From contig OV050033.1 in assembly GCA_920105625.2 (NCBI GenBank), positions 52,968,780-53,032,779 of the forward strand: DNA of 64,000 bases. Direction: 5' to 3'. Source of the stretch: Clusia tigrina. Its lineage: Eukaryota > Arthropoda > Insecta > Diptera > Clusiidae. Numbering within the stretch: position 1 is the stretch's first letter; each line of letters starts with the position of its first letter. The notes under the pieces were generated by a model. That model worked only from the letters and a program-made list of their open reading frames with translations, was not told the DNA's origin and did no database searches. Made by a program: the position numbers and the translations under genes. Shown here in pieces: positions 1 through 12,290 of this stretch.

Positions 1-1067
1 GCCAAGTTGGAAGGAAGTGCGCCTTTGAAAGCTTTTTAAAAGTTGAAAAGTTAATTTTAGGTGTTGTGAAAATTTGAAATGAGTTTTCAGGATTTTTTCG
101 TTTCTTTTTTTTCTCTTCTATTTCCTGAAGAGTAGTGCAGATTTAATAGCTTAGTGGACTTTGAGTTAGTTGTAAGTTAGAATAGAGTTGCTGTAACATC
201 GTTGAAGAGGTCACAAGACTACATGCCGGTCATAAACATTTTATTTCATTAGTTTAAGTATGAAAGGCTGCTTTGAAGAATGAGAATGTGAACCAGGAGA
301 CGCTTATAAGTAGAGTAGGAGCATTAAAAATTATAACAATTTGCTAATATTGGCAAATCAAAAAACTTTAAAAGAATTTGTGCAAGTTGCAACATAAACG
401 CGACGTTTGTTATTCATTTTTAGACCTGAAAGGAATGCTTATAAATATCACCATACCAGTGAAGTCGGTGGGCAATGCTACTCGTTGCACTACTAGTGAC
501 ATTTAGCTCATTGAATATCGTAGTCCTGAATTGCCTGACAACAGTATAGAGTTTCCTCAAGGTACCCTAGTTTGTCCCTCTTTAGAGTAATAGAGCTGAA
601 ATTAAAATAGATATAGGATGTATGATAATAGACAGAAGGCATTTGCAGAATTCAAACCTCTCCAATCTCTTTCGTTCTCTTGAAAAGTTCACTTTCTTTT
701 TAGTTTTTTTTCGCAGCCAAAAAGTATGCTAAGATAATAATTGTCTATCTCACAATCGCTCTATCTAACTCCTTTTTTCAATATTGGTGGTTGAAATCTT
801 CAAGCAAGTCACTGGCCGCACTGCAACACCAGTAGTGTGTGGGATTCCCACCCACTAAAAATCACCTCCATCGTAGCCTCTCCCGCGATAACACCGCAAG
901 ATATTACTTCTTCGGAGGTTAGTGAGGTCACCGGACCATTCCTAACTATTTTCCATTCACCACTCGAAGTGGTGGTGGTCTTCCATAATGGCGGCGGTGG
1001 TGTCACAAACCGCAGCCCATTTCTCTGGGCTTTCAAGCACATACTGGATTTAGTTGTAGGGCATCAC
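1..1067. other. Intronic DNA, no gene seen
   Basis: Ordinary A+T-rich sequence upstream of the first recognised nAChR exon. I found no splice-bounded frame matching an nAChR exon. The open frames around 809-1220 on both strands have no recognisable domain. It is inferred to be intron because the next exon begins inside the TM2 coding region, so the exon carrying TM1 must lie to the left. Confidence 0.5.
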
Positions 1068-2222
1068 AGGCTCTCTATCTGTCTCCATCTATCGCCCTCT
1101 CAATCTTCTAATTTCTGTCTCTCCCTAGCTCTCTCTACCTCTCACATATCTCTACCTCACTCATCTCTCTACCTCTCTCATATCTCTACCTCTCTCATCT
1201 CTCTACCGCTCAGTATTTAACAATCTCTTTATCTCTCTTTATATCTCTATATCCCTATATCCATCTTTTCCCTATATTTCTATATCCCTCCATCTCCCTC
1301 TCTATACTTCTGTATCTCTCTATCTCATTCTATCTCTATATCTATATCATTATCTCTCTCTCGATCTCTCTATATCTCTATATCTCTATATCTCTATCTC
1401 TCTATATCTCTATCTCTCTATATCTCTATCTCTCTATTGATCTCTCCCGATGTCTCTCCATGTATTCATGTCTCTTCATCGCTCTTACTATATCCATCTC
1501 TCCATCTTATAGTCTCTTTTTCTCACCTATCTCTCCGTCTCTTTCTCTTTTCATCTCTCTATACCTCTCCGTCTTTCTCTTTTCATCTCTATATACCTCT
1601 CCCAGTCCTTCTCCCTACATCTCTACCGCTCTTTCTCTCTCCATCTCCCCCTCTCTTTCTCTCTCCATCAACCTCTTTTTCTTTCCCCATCTCCCTCTTT
1701 CTCTCTCCATCTCTTCCTCTCTCTATCTCTCCTTCTATTTCTCTATCTCTCCTTCTATTTCTCTATCTCTCCCCCTCTTTGTCCATATATACCTACCTCT
1801 CTTTCTCTCCATCGGTTCCTATCTCCATCTCTCCTTCTCTTTGTCTGTTCATCTCTCACTCTTTTTCTATCGCCATCTCTTCCTCTCTTCCTCTCTCCAT
1901 CTCTCCATGTCTCCATCTCTTCCTCTCTTCATCTCTTCCTCTCTCCATCTTTCCCTCTATTTCTCCATCTTGCCCTCTCCCTCTTTTTCCATCTCCATCA
2001 CTGCCGCATTTTCTCTCTCCATTTCTCCATCTCTTTCTATCTCGATCTCTTCCTCTTTTCGCCTTTTCCTCTTTTCCTCTCTTCCACTCTTTCTCCCTCC
2101 ATCTCTTCCTCTATTTCTCCTTCCATATCTCCCTCTCTTTCTATCTCCGTCTCTTCTTCTCTTTCCCTCCCCATCTCTGCCTTTCTTTCTGTCTCCATCT
2201 CTCCCTCTGTCTCCCTCTCTGG
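1068..2222. repeat. Pyrimidine-rich (TCTC/TCTATC) microsatellite tract
   Basis: About 1.15 kb of almost pure C+T on the plus strand, made of TCTC, TCTATC, CCATCTCT and TTTCTCTC units. The absence of purine-rich stops produces long Ser/Leu/Pro-rich open frames (1437-2297 and 1460-2281), which are composition artefacts. It could form triplex or act as a polypyrimidine-tract-protein sponge in the transcript, but that is speculation. Confidence 0.9.
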
Positions 2223-2980
2223 TTAGCCTTAATCCAAATTCCATTCACATCAGCTTTCTTTACATCCTTGAGAAAGGATAAATATATAAAAACTTGAATC
2301 TTCCAAGAAGCTATGTTAAATTTGCTAAGCTTAGCCTAACAACTAACAATGCTTTGTGACTTGTGACTACTTGTATGTGACTCTGCCTACATCTAGAGAT
2401 CTGATAGTAACCGGGTAGGAAATGTTCTCGCTTATGTTTCCTGAAACAACGCCTTCCAAAGTAAAATGAGGATATCATTTTATTAGGAAAATAGCTTTCA
2501 CCTTACAGCCAGCATTTAAGTTTACGCAGCACTTAATAAGAAAACATTCAAATTTACAAACAAAAATTCTCTTCTCAAGATTCAACTTTTAAAAAGCTTT
2601 CGCAATTTTTTTTTATCATATACATAAATTTTTCGAAAGTTTTTTTTAAATATACTCTCGTACTTATAATCATAATCTCATATGAATAACATCCGAAATT
2701 TATAAAAAAAAAATCTCTAAATTGTTGCTAAAATAATTTTTAAATAATTGATTTTGAACAATTTTTGTAAGTGTATTACATAAAATCGAAATAAACATAA
2801 GAAGCCTAAAAAGAAATTCAGAAATTTGCGAGCAACAAAAACAATTTTTTTGCAATTCAACTACAAAAACAAACAAAAAATAATCAAGCAAAAATATATA
2901 AAAAAAAAAAACCAATATCTACTTCTATTATTTGAGTTCTCTATTTTGTTCTTCTTTTTTAACAAATTCTTTTGTTTCAG

Positions 2981-3067
2981 GAGTTACAATTCTTCTATCG
3001 CTCACAGTGTTTCTCAACCTTGTAGCTGAGACATTGCCCCAAGTATCTGATGCAATCCCCTTGTTAG
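2981..3067 (+). CDS. nAChRalpha6: nAChR alpha6, alternative TM2 exon (first copy)
   Basis: This is an 87-bp exon for the pore-lining second transmembrane helix of a pentameric cation channel subunit. It follows a strong acceptor (pyrimidine-rich tract, TTTGTTTCAG) and is followed by GTAGCG. It reads G-VTILLSLTVFLNLVAETL and continues through PQVSDAIPLL, ending in the first base of a Gly codon completed by the exon at 31005. It starts two bases into a Gly codon, the same phase as its alternative at 15403. In insect alpha6 genes this position is served by a set of mutually exclusive exons, usually numbered 8a-8c; I cannot assign the letter. The helix keeps the L9' gate leucine and an acidic residue at the outer end (AET). 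The subunit acts in neuronal postsynaptic membranes and is the known spinosyn target. The exon is certain; the alpha6 identity rests on the downstream exons. Confidence 0.95.
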
Positions 3068-3829
3068 GTAGCGATTGCATTTAAAAATGCAATATTCAAA
3101 TTTATACAAACCAAAACCAAAAACAAACTTATTACTTATTATTGTTGTTATTATGTATTACTAAACTAATTGTTTAACTATAACACAAAACAAAAAAACC
3201 AAAAACAAATTAATTAACGACTTTAAATTGAAACCAAAACAAAAAATCATTATTAATTGCTAAAGTTTCTTAATTGTTTTTTGTCTATTACCAAATGTTT
3301 TTATTACTTGCTCTATTAACTATTCTACTCTAAACTAACAAACTATTACTAATAATATATAAACTTAAACTTAAAAGTTGCAATTTAAACCGTGTTACGT
3401 GTTCTATTTAACAACAATTTATTTCCGTTTCATTTTTAATTTAGTTCAATGCGTTTTAATATGTGTGCCAAAGAGATGATTATTTCTATTTATTTCTTTG
3501 TTAATTTATTTAATTTTTTTTTGTATGTAATAACATTTTTTTTAACAATTTTTGAGAGACCTCAACAAAGTTTTTCTGCATTTTTTAAGCGTGTCCAGCG
3601 CTCTTTTTAATAAAAATCTCTTTTACCTGCAATAAGCAAGCCCCCTTTTAAAACAATAAAAAATATTCTCCCCTCTCTTTGAAAAATTATGAGTTCCAGT
3701 AGAACTCTCCCTATATCACTCTATTACTATATTTCAGTCCACTATAGATCCCTAGAGGAGATACTCCTTATCTCTTCAACTGTGTAATCACAACTTTAAT
3801 TCATTCCTGAACTTATACTGAAACCCTAT
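3068..3829. other. A+T-rich intron segment, no gene seen
   Basis: Poly-A/poly-T-rich intronic sequence directly after the first TM2 exon, with many AAAACAAA and TTTATT runs. No splice-bounded coding segment or named repeat was recognised. Confidence 0.6.
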
Positions 3830-4445
3830 TTAAAATCCTACTCTCTCACTCTCTTAATCTTCTACTAAAAACATAATTTATAATGCTACTCTCTCACTGT
3901 CTGAAACTTCTACTGAAGTCCTATTTAAAATGCTACTCTCTCTCTCTTATTCTTCCACTGAAATCCTATTTCAAATGCTACTCTCTCTCTTAAACTCCTA
4001 CTGAAATCATATTTCTTTCTCTCCCTCTCTCTGAACACCTATTAAAAATGCTACACTCTCCCTCTCTTAAACTTCTACCGAAAACCTTTTTAAAATACTA
4101 CTCTCTCTCTCTCTCTCTCTCTCTCTTGTACTTCTACTGAAGTCCTATTTAAAAAGCTACTTTCTCTCTCCCTCTCTCTCTCTCTTAAACTTCTACTGAA
4201 ATCATATTTAAAGTATTTCTTTCTTTCTCTCCCTCTCTCCGAACACCTACTTAAAATGCTACTCTCTCTCTCTCTTAAACTTCTACCGAAAACCTGTTAA
4301 AAATGATACTCTCTCTTTTAAACTTCTACTGAAGTCCTATTTAAAATGCTACTTTCTCTCCCTCTCTCTCTCTTAAACTTCTACTGAAATCATATTTAAA
4401 ATATTTCTTTCTTTCTCTCCCTCTCTCTGAACACCTATTTAAAAT
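3830..4445. repeat. CT-rich higher-order tandem repeat
   Basis: Short modules built of AAATGCTACTCTCTC followed by CTTCTACTGAAATC alternate with a module containing TTTCTTTCTCTCCCTCTC and GAACACCT. The second module recurs near 4010, 4215 and 4400, giving a higher-order period of about 190 bp. It ends in nonrepetitive sequence around 4446. No coding content was seen here or in the flank up to 5270. Confidence 0.8.
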
Positions 4446-5270
4446 GCTATCATTGCCTATCTTTCCCCTCTTCAACCAACACTTTTTATCTCGCTCCAGA
4501 AATTGTTCACCATTTTGTTAATTTTCTTTTTTCTTCTGACAATTTCTCAGTCCCCGGTTTTTTATATAAAATTTTTCTCGTTCCTTCCTCATATTTTCGA
4601 TTAAGTTCCTTTCTTCCTCTTGATTAATATTACAAAAGATACTTATGAGACAGATTTCAATGCAAGTTGATTTGGGAATACTTGTGAACAAAATTTAAAA
4701 CTCTCTTTCTAACTCTATCTCTCTTTCTCTCCCTCTATAGTATTGCCTACTAGCAATACATATATATATATTTGTTTTTTTGTTGAATTTTTCAACCATT
4801 TTATTAACTATTTTGAATTGTTAAAAAAATGAATTTGAAAAATGAAATTTCACATTATTTGAACATTAAATTTTCCATTGCGTTAATTGGTTCGTACTCA
4901 CTCACCCATGCATTTGTCTCAACTTCAATGCGCTCTCTCATAACATCACGCTCATTTTCTTTTCTCTCACTTTTTTTGTTTTATTCTTGTTATCTCTTTG
5001 CTCTCACTTGCTACTTCTCACACATATTTCTGGCATATATTTTATAAATATTTTCTATGACTTATTGTTTTGTTATTGTACTTTGACCCACTTTTGGAAT
5101 GATATTTTATGATAGCGAACCTTTTTTGGCACAAAACAAATCTCAATTTTATTATCAGAACTAACCGGAAAAATTATATTTTGAGTTTATAGAAAATCGG
5201 TTCACAAATAATACAAAATTTTCATAAAGTAGAAATTTTAATTGTTCGGCCAACTACAATTTTATTTTGA

Positions 5271-5920
5271 TTTACTCCCAGTTATATAATAGCTCCCGAT
5301 CTCAAACATGTTATGAGCCATGTAATTTCACCGGGACTCTCATTTAAGGAATTACCATCACACAAATTTGGAGAGAGAGCAAAATATATCTCCCACACAC
5401 AGAAGTAAAGAATCCCACTACACAGAAGGAAATGCTGCCTCTGGGCTTACGAGTATATCGAGCTTATATCAGAGAGCGACATTTACAATTTACTCCCAGT
5501 TATATAATAGCATATATATTGTGCGCCAAAGAATAACAATAGAGTGATGTTAACTCAGATCGGCTCTCATTTATGGTATTACCATCCGACAAATATAAAA
5601 AGAGGCCAAAATATATCTCCCGTAAACAGAAGGAAAAAATCCCACTGCTCAAAAGGAAATGCTGCCTTTGGGCTTATATCAGAGAGCGTCTTATATAATT
5701 TACTCCCACTTATATAATATCTCCCTGCTCTCCAACATATTGATAACCAGAGCATTATAACTATACGGCGATGCAATCTCAGAGCGGCTCTCATTATGTG
5801 TCAATACCACACATAGCACTAAAAAAAAGAGCGTAATTACTTTTGTAATACAATAATTCTCCCTTACATTTTTTCGAGAGAAATAAACCTGCCTCATAGC
5901 AGAGAGCAACTTTTTCAATG
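5271..5920. repeat. Three degenerate tandem units of about 215 bp
   Basis: Units begin with TTTACTCCCAGTTATATAAT at 5271, 5489 and (with CACTT variant) 5699, so spacing is 218 and 210 bp. Shared internal blocks include GGCTCTCATTTA, AAAATATATCTCCC, AGGAAATGCTGCCT and TATCAGAGAGCG. The third unit is the most diverged. There are no open frames of note. Unit length close to a nucleosome repeat is an observation only. Confidence 0.85.
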
Positions 5921-6049
5921 GTTCTGAATAAATTTGTTACTATGCCTCATGTGTACTATGTTTATCCGAATTCCAACCTTAATCGGGGTTTTATGTCATT
6001 ATTCCAAACAGAAACGACTGGGTTAGAAACAGAGTAATCACCGATAGCA

Positions 6050-6520
6050 CTCTGGATGTCTACACCCTATGTTTGGGGACTGGACCGGTAGCGGGATCTT
6101 CTCCAACAAGCTTAACCTTGGCTTCTCCTTATGTGTTTGTGTCTATCCTTAGCCAGTTGAAGAATGCACATCTTCGGGGCTCCTTTCTTAATCAGCCTGA
6201 CCGAGCGCGCAACCTGTAAGATTAGGGACGCAGACAAATTTATCAAATTGTCAGATTCGTAATCGAGGGAGTCATGCTGCTTCAGGTGCTGCATAGACGC
6301 TCACCACCTGAGCGGTAACTATACTCGACTCAGCTGGGCAGTACGTGTGCAGCGCCACGCTAGTGGTATCACAATGGGCCATTATGTATACCTGAGTGTA
6401 TTTTTTGCTGCCACTCCAACCTAAACCTAAACCTGAACCTAAACCTAAACCGAATCCTTCATGTGTACTTCCCGCTGAAACTCTGTCAATCACTCCCATC
6501 CATAGAAGAATTACTTCCGT
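6050..6520. other. GC-richer block with a short (AACCTA)n tract, unclassified
   Basis: This segment is clearly richer in G+C than its surroundings and ends in an AACCTA tract at 6418-6451. Short open frames exist on the minus strand (6112-6499) but show no recognised domain. A degraded interspersed repeat with a simple 3' tail on the minus strand would fit, since many insect LINE or SINE copies end that way. I cannot name a family. The remaining sequence from 5921 to 7810 shows nothing else I can support. Confidence 0.35.
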
Positions 6521-7810
6521 AATTAAAGATACCCAAGACTAATACATTCCATGGTCGCTACTTAAAGTGAGATTTTCGAGCACTTGTCACGTCATAGGGA
6601 TATATTTTTCTTATTAACCACAAAGTGCTTTATGACGTAAATGCCCAGAAAAAAAGTTCAACACTGGACTGTTGAAACTTACATTCCATTATCCTGGTTA
6701 TAACCCGATCTTCCTACTTTCTTTTTTGATTTATGACAGAAGAAGGATCGTATCTGAAGCTCTCTGTAGTTACATGACCGTGTACAGTTATGCCACTATG
6801 ACTTTTATCATGGTGTTGACAGATTTAGAATCGATTTTGAATATCAATTCACTTGATATTATTATAATAAGTTCACTCGCAAGCATCGTGACAAAATTAC
6901 TACCAGTTAAAAAGGAAAATATGACGCAATTATGAAAGTTTAAGTTACGAACTCTTCAGAGATCGATGACCCTTCAAAACACTTGGTATATAGATGGGGC
7001 GAGAGGTAGAAAGCCATGGGCCTGTAATAGCACCAACCGAAAATTGGCTAAAAGAAACGAAGTTTTATGAAGAGTTCGATTGCTTTTCCCCTCTCATCAC
7101 CATATCCCTCATCTTTAATAGCAGCCTATAACTGGTCAAACGGACTGAAGGGTATGAAAGGCCAGTTGTCTTGTCTTGTCTACTCACAGGTTCCCCCACG
7201 AGTACCTATATAGACACAAAACTTATAAAATCGAGGAAATTACGGATTGAGACTAAGGATTTTAGAAGGAAAATAATAGGCAACCCGACCTAATTCCTTC
7301 TTCTAGCGATACCCGATCAATAGTGTTTCGAACGCTATCTTTCACGAACACAGGATTAATTTGACATATCGTCGATGAGATTCCTTTGGGTTATATATTG
7401 AACACCTGTGTGGTCTGTAATTACGCCCACTATCATACGCATATCCTTCTCAGCAGTTGAAAGAAGAAGTTAGGTGCTTCAATTTTCAGTTCTTGAGATT
7501 CCGTACTTTGGAAAGAACCGTATAAAGAACTTTACAGTTATGTTATAGTGATCTAAGTTCTCAACTTTAATTTTATGAAGCAAAACATAACAACAAGAAA
7601 CGAAACGAATACCATCAAAAGTAGAGCAAAGAAGTGGTACGACTAACGACATGGTACTCGATTCTCTGAGTACTCGATACTCCTGTAGTTTTTGAGATAT
7701 TTAGACCACAACTGATTAATTAATTCATAGACCTGACAATTTTCTTCAAGTTACAATTTTTAATAGGAATTGTCATAATCCATTAAAAGTTTACATGTCA
7801 ACAATATGAA

Positions 7811-8130
7811 AAGTGGTTTTATTCATACTCGACTTTGTCTACATAAGTCTACATCCTGTAAATCATAAGTGAAGGGATAAAATTGATAGCAGAAAATAAA
7901 ATAAAGTACTTGTATTCATACTAATAAAATGATTAAAGTAGTTGTATTCATACTCTCCTTTGTCTACATCCTGTAAATCATAAGTGAATTGATAGGAATA
8001 AATAAAATAAAGTACTTTTATTCATACTAATAAAATACATACAGTATGTAGTTGTATTCTTACTCTACTTTGTCTACATAAGTCTACATCTTAAGTGAAG
8101 GTTGATAGGAATAAATTGGTAGATAGAAAC
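7811..8130. repeat. Three tandem units of about 110-125 bp
   Basis: Units share TTGTATTCATACTC, CTTTGTCTACATAAGTC, CATCCTGTAAATCATAAG and AAAATAAAGTACTT. Unit starts lie near 7815, 7941 and 8051. Later units carry small deletions. No coding content was found here, and nothing recognisable lies from 8131 to 8924. Confidence 0.8.
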
Positions 8131-8924
8131 GAATGGAATCAGTAGACATATACAAAATTAGCAATCACAGCTCTCCCACAAATAATGATCAATTTTGTAT
8201 AATGACAGGAAATATTTATTTAAAATTATTTTAATTAATATTATTATTATTATAAAATGTATTATTATTTTAAATTTTAGTATTAGGAATAACGTACCCC
8301 CAAATTTTGTTTATTTATAAAGAAATGCATGCAGAAATGTGCCTGTTCTACTTCGAGTAACATTTCTCATGCATTCTCTGTAGTTGGCCTTACTCTCAAT
8401 TGAAATTTGCCACCCAAACTTAATTTACTTTTAAATGTATTTTATTTTTGTCTAACTAGCCTAAAAATACTTGCAGAAAATATCATTTCATGTGGGTCCA
8501 TTGTATGTATTTGTGAATCGTGTGTCATATTTTTTTATGTTCAATGTCAGCTTTACATACTAATTAATAAACTTGTTAAGCACTTCAAAATGAGCTCCAA
8601 TGCCACTTGACACAGTTTGGAACACAACCCAAAAGTATGTGCGAATTTTGTTACACGTTCCACCACTGGATTTGAGCTTATTTTGAAACTGCCACCTAAA
8701 CGCACCTCTTTGTCTAATAAAACTAATCAAACCAATACGAATCGTTTCAATGTCTATCTACATTATATATATAAAGTTTTACATAAGTTACATGTATGTA
8801 TAATATTGAATGTATCTTTGTTATACATAATGTGTTAAGTACACCAGTACACCCAGTTGCAATTCACTACACGCTGTACTTACTTTTCGATTCTGTAATT
8901 TTTGGTATTTTCTTTAAATAATCA

Positions 8925-10020
8925 TTTTTTGTTTCAACATTTTCAATTTGCTAATATTAATTAGCAGGTAAAATTACATAATTTTTTAATTTTTATTTTG
9001 TTTATTATTTTTTTTATTTTAGAATTGTTTTTTTTTATTTGAAAATATATATTTGATGATTCTGAATATATAATAAATGAGGTCAAATATGTTTTTATTA
9101 TATTTGATATTCACTTATTTATTTTTTTACACATTTAAATTTTTTAATAATTTTTTTATATATATAGTTTATTATACTATTTTTTGAAATATTTTTTAGT
9201 AATCAAAAATAATTGTTTTTAATTATTTTTAATTATGTACTATTTTTAATTATATTTATATTTTCAAATATTTTTTTTTAATCACATAGAATTTTTTATA
9301 ACTTTTATTTCTTGTATTTATTTTTAATAAATTTTTCCTTTTTATGGTAATTTATTTATGTCCTTTTTTAACAATTAATTTTATTTAAATATGTATTTCG
9401 GTATAAATCTCTTTTATTTTTTATTTCTTTAAGTGATTTTTTTATTATTTTTTTATTATTTGCTTGTTAAGTACAATATTAAATATTTTATATACTTTTT
9501 ATTTTAAATTAAATTTTTGGGATTAATTTTAATTTTAAAAAATATTTAATTTTTATTTTTATGTATTTTAAAATTAATTTCCATCAATAAAAAAAAATTT
9601 TAAAATGCTTTTTGTTGCGTTTCATTTTTATTTAGTATATTTTTATTTGCAATATAATATATTTTTTATTTTTATTTACTTAATTAATTTTAATTAAAAT
9701 ATATATTTCACTTAACATTTTTTTCACTTTCGTTTGTCAAATTTATTTAATATAATGTTTTTAAATTTTGTTTTTTGGTTTTACAAATTTTTTTTATTTT
9801 TTTTATTTTGTTTTTCTTAATTTTTTTTTATTTTTTCAGTTCATATTGTTTTTCTTAATTTTATTTTATTACTATTAACAAAATGTATTAATTTATATAT
9901 ATTATTATTTTTACTTTTTGTAATTTTTTCGATTTCTCATGTTTGTTAGTTTAAGTTATTTAATGTTAATTCTCTTAATTTTTTTTTAATTAATTATTAA
10001 CTAAATGTATTGATTTTATC
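8925..10020. other. Extremely A+T-rich intron block
   Basis: About 1.1 kb consisting almost wholly of A and T, dominated by runs such as TTTTTATTTT and AATTTTTAAT, with scarcely any G or C. No gene is possible here. Such blocks behave like matrix-attachment or nucleosome-poor DNA in some genomes, but nothing in the sequence proves that role. Confidence 0.75.
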
Positions 10021-12154
10021 TCGAATCGTCTGATTACTTCCAATTCAGACTTCGCGTCCATGCAGTTGGTTTACCAAAAAAGGTTCATATATCGAAAATA
10101 TCATGACCCAAAAGGCTCAAAGATCTTTTTCTGTGTTTTATGTTCAGTTCTAGAAAAGAAGAAAGTATTCACTACTAAGCGATAAGACCTGCATGCTAAG
10201 CCCAATCCCCTCAAGTATAAGAAACTATTCCTTTTTTGTATGTATTTTCACCATTTTCTTATTGTATAGTTGCCTACAGAAATCCTTTAGGGACATGCTT
10301 ATAAATCATTTAAATTAAAAAGGATATATCTACGTTACTAACTTAGAGTATCAATGAAAGAGTGCTTGGAGACTTCCTTCTACTGGGATTCTCCGGCCTA
10401 CCCCAACTTATCTTGATATTTATTTATGTGTTGTCTTTTTAAATTTAATAACAATATTTGGCTCTCAATAAAAAAGTGCACCTCAACTGAAGTGTGGTTA
10501 CTCAAAATGGAGAATATCTTTCCAAACTGTTTTCTCTCCTAAATTTTAGAACATCGAAGGATTCTAAGTGTATACAAGGGAGCTATTTTATACGTTTATA
10601 TGAATCTCCGCAATCACTTCATTTAACACTGAGAAGTAAAATACCGCAGCTCAAAAATTTACCAGAAGAAATTACCACAAAAATTGAAACGCAAGAATGA
10701 TAAAATACAATACACCTATTTGCCATTCAAAATTGCTCTCTTCGAGTGCATATTAGCGCCATTGTGACGTATTTTGCTCTCCAAGTTTCAGAAATTAAAA
10801 TGAAAATGAAATTTTTATATAGAGAAGAAATATTTTATTAATAAATTATTGTTCAATAATTGCCTCTTTTTTCCGGTAAAGCAGGTAAAAAGAGGGCAAA
10901 ATCGCATCATCAAAACTGTCGTCTCTAAAACATCACCCTCCCTCACTGAGAGCAATTGCCTATTGCACAATAGCCTCATTCTTCGTCATAAATAGATGGT
11001 ATTATTTTTAATCTCCTTAATTATTTCTCGCCTTGTATTAGTATCTTTTTTTCTCTCTTTCTCCTACTTCTTCTCTCTTCTTTTATCAATGATGATATCT
11101 CCCTCTCTTTTTTCTCGTCAGTTCTCATTGAATATATTCATATTTTTTAAAGGAACTTGGAAACTCGTTCACTGAATAGTTGGCAAGCCGACTCTCTCTC
11201 CCTCTTTAGTATCCAATGATTCGTATGGAAGAGTGCATATCAGTGAGAGGAGCAGAGAGCGAGTTTCTCAGGCTTTGTCGCAGTCTTTACATTTATATAA
11301 TGCGTATATCTTTGTGCTCTAAAATCTTCATTTCTCGATACATTTTGCTTAAATTCTCCTATATTTCTCTTCTTGAAGCAACAGTGAAAAGTTGAAATAC
11401 TCCTCTCGTTTTATACTGGTGAAATCTTTCTTTCAAAATAGTATTCCATTTATAATCTACTTCTCTGGTCTTGAATTCGACATTCTTTTATCTTCTTCTC
11501 CCTTCTTAATAAATAAAATGTTAGCAATCAAAATTTTCAAGTATACGAGTATATCACGTAAGAAGTTCTGCAGTCTCTGAAGGGAAACATTATCATCACC
11601 AACTGATAGATTGATCTTGTTTATAGCAAAATCCAAATATTCACCTATATATTTCTTTAATAAGGTTACCAAAATTTTATTATCAACATGAATTTAAATT
11701 GTTTCTGTTTACTACTTTGACATACGAGGATGGGCTGAAAAGTAATCGGCCTAGGCGATAAGCGGCACCCTCGCTATCGTAACAAAAATCTATCCATCAA
11801 ATATAATCAAAACTCTCCTTCGAAACTAAAAAAAATTACGAGTCCGCAAAGCGCCCCAGATTTAAATCCTTACTCTCAGATTTTCAGCCAGATGCGTTAT
11901 TCAGTGAATGTTTGGCTAGCACTGAAAACGACGAGTTTTTGCATTATACAAATAAATGTTCTTCATCCAGAACAATCATTTCCCTCACTAGCTTCAGAGA
12001 CATTGTATAAGTAAAACCTTAACATTTCACGGACGAATTTAATTTCATATCGTAGTCGTTGGATATCCATAGAGTTAAATATAACAGAGCCTTCGTAGTG
12101 GTATTCACGTAGGGTCCCAAAAGAGTTGGTGCACAAAGGGAGGATATTTTGCTA
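10021..12154. other. Intron, no gene; contains one dispersed-repeat segment
   Basis: No exon or domain was recognised. Positions about 10350-10410 (TGCTTGGAGACTTCCT then GGATTCTCCGG and CCTACCCCA) match a segment near 22650-22705, so a dispersed repeat has left a piece at both sites. A CT-rich stretch lies at 11045-11120. Confidence 0.5.
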
Positions 12155-12290
12155 TATATATATGTTATATAGTTAATATATGATATATAAAATATATCAT
12201 ATAATTAATATATCATACAGTCAATGTATCATCTAGTTAATATATCATATTTTTAATATATCATATAAATAATATGTCATATAGTTAATA
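12155..12290. repeat. Imperfect TATATCATATAGTTAA tandem repeat
   Basis: About seven imperfect copies of a roughly 20-bp A+T unit (TTAATATATCATATAGTTAA). The same motif resumes at 13186-13215, on the other side of the mariner-type insertion. This shows that the transposon entered a pre-existing array. Confidence 0.8.

Noticed and set aside
1437..2297. Long Ser/Leu/Pro-rich plus-strand frames (286 and 273 codons)
   Set aside because: They lie wholly in a C+T microsatellite, overlap in two frames and have no nonrepetitive domain.
6418..6451. AACCTA repeat as an internal telomeric tract
   Set aside because: Too short (about five units); the hexamer is not the insect TTAGG unit, and Diptera lack canonical telomerase repeats.
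6672..6935. 87-codon plus-strand frame with hydrophobic segments
   Set aside because: A+T-rich hydrophobic composition is expected by chance here; no domain or exon boundaries recognised.
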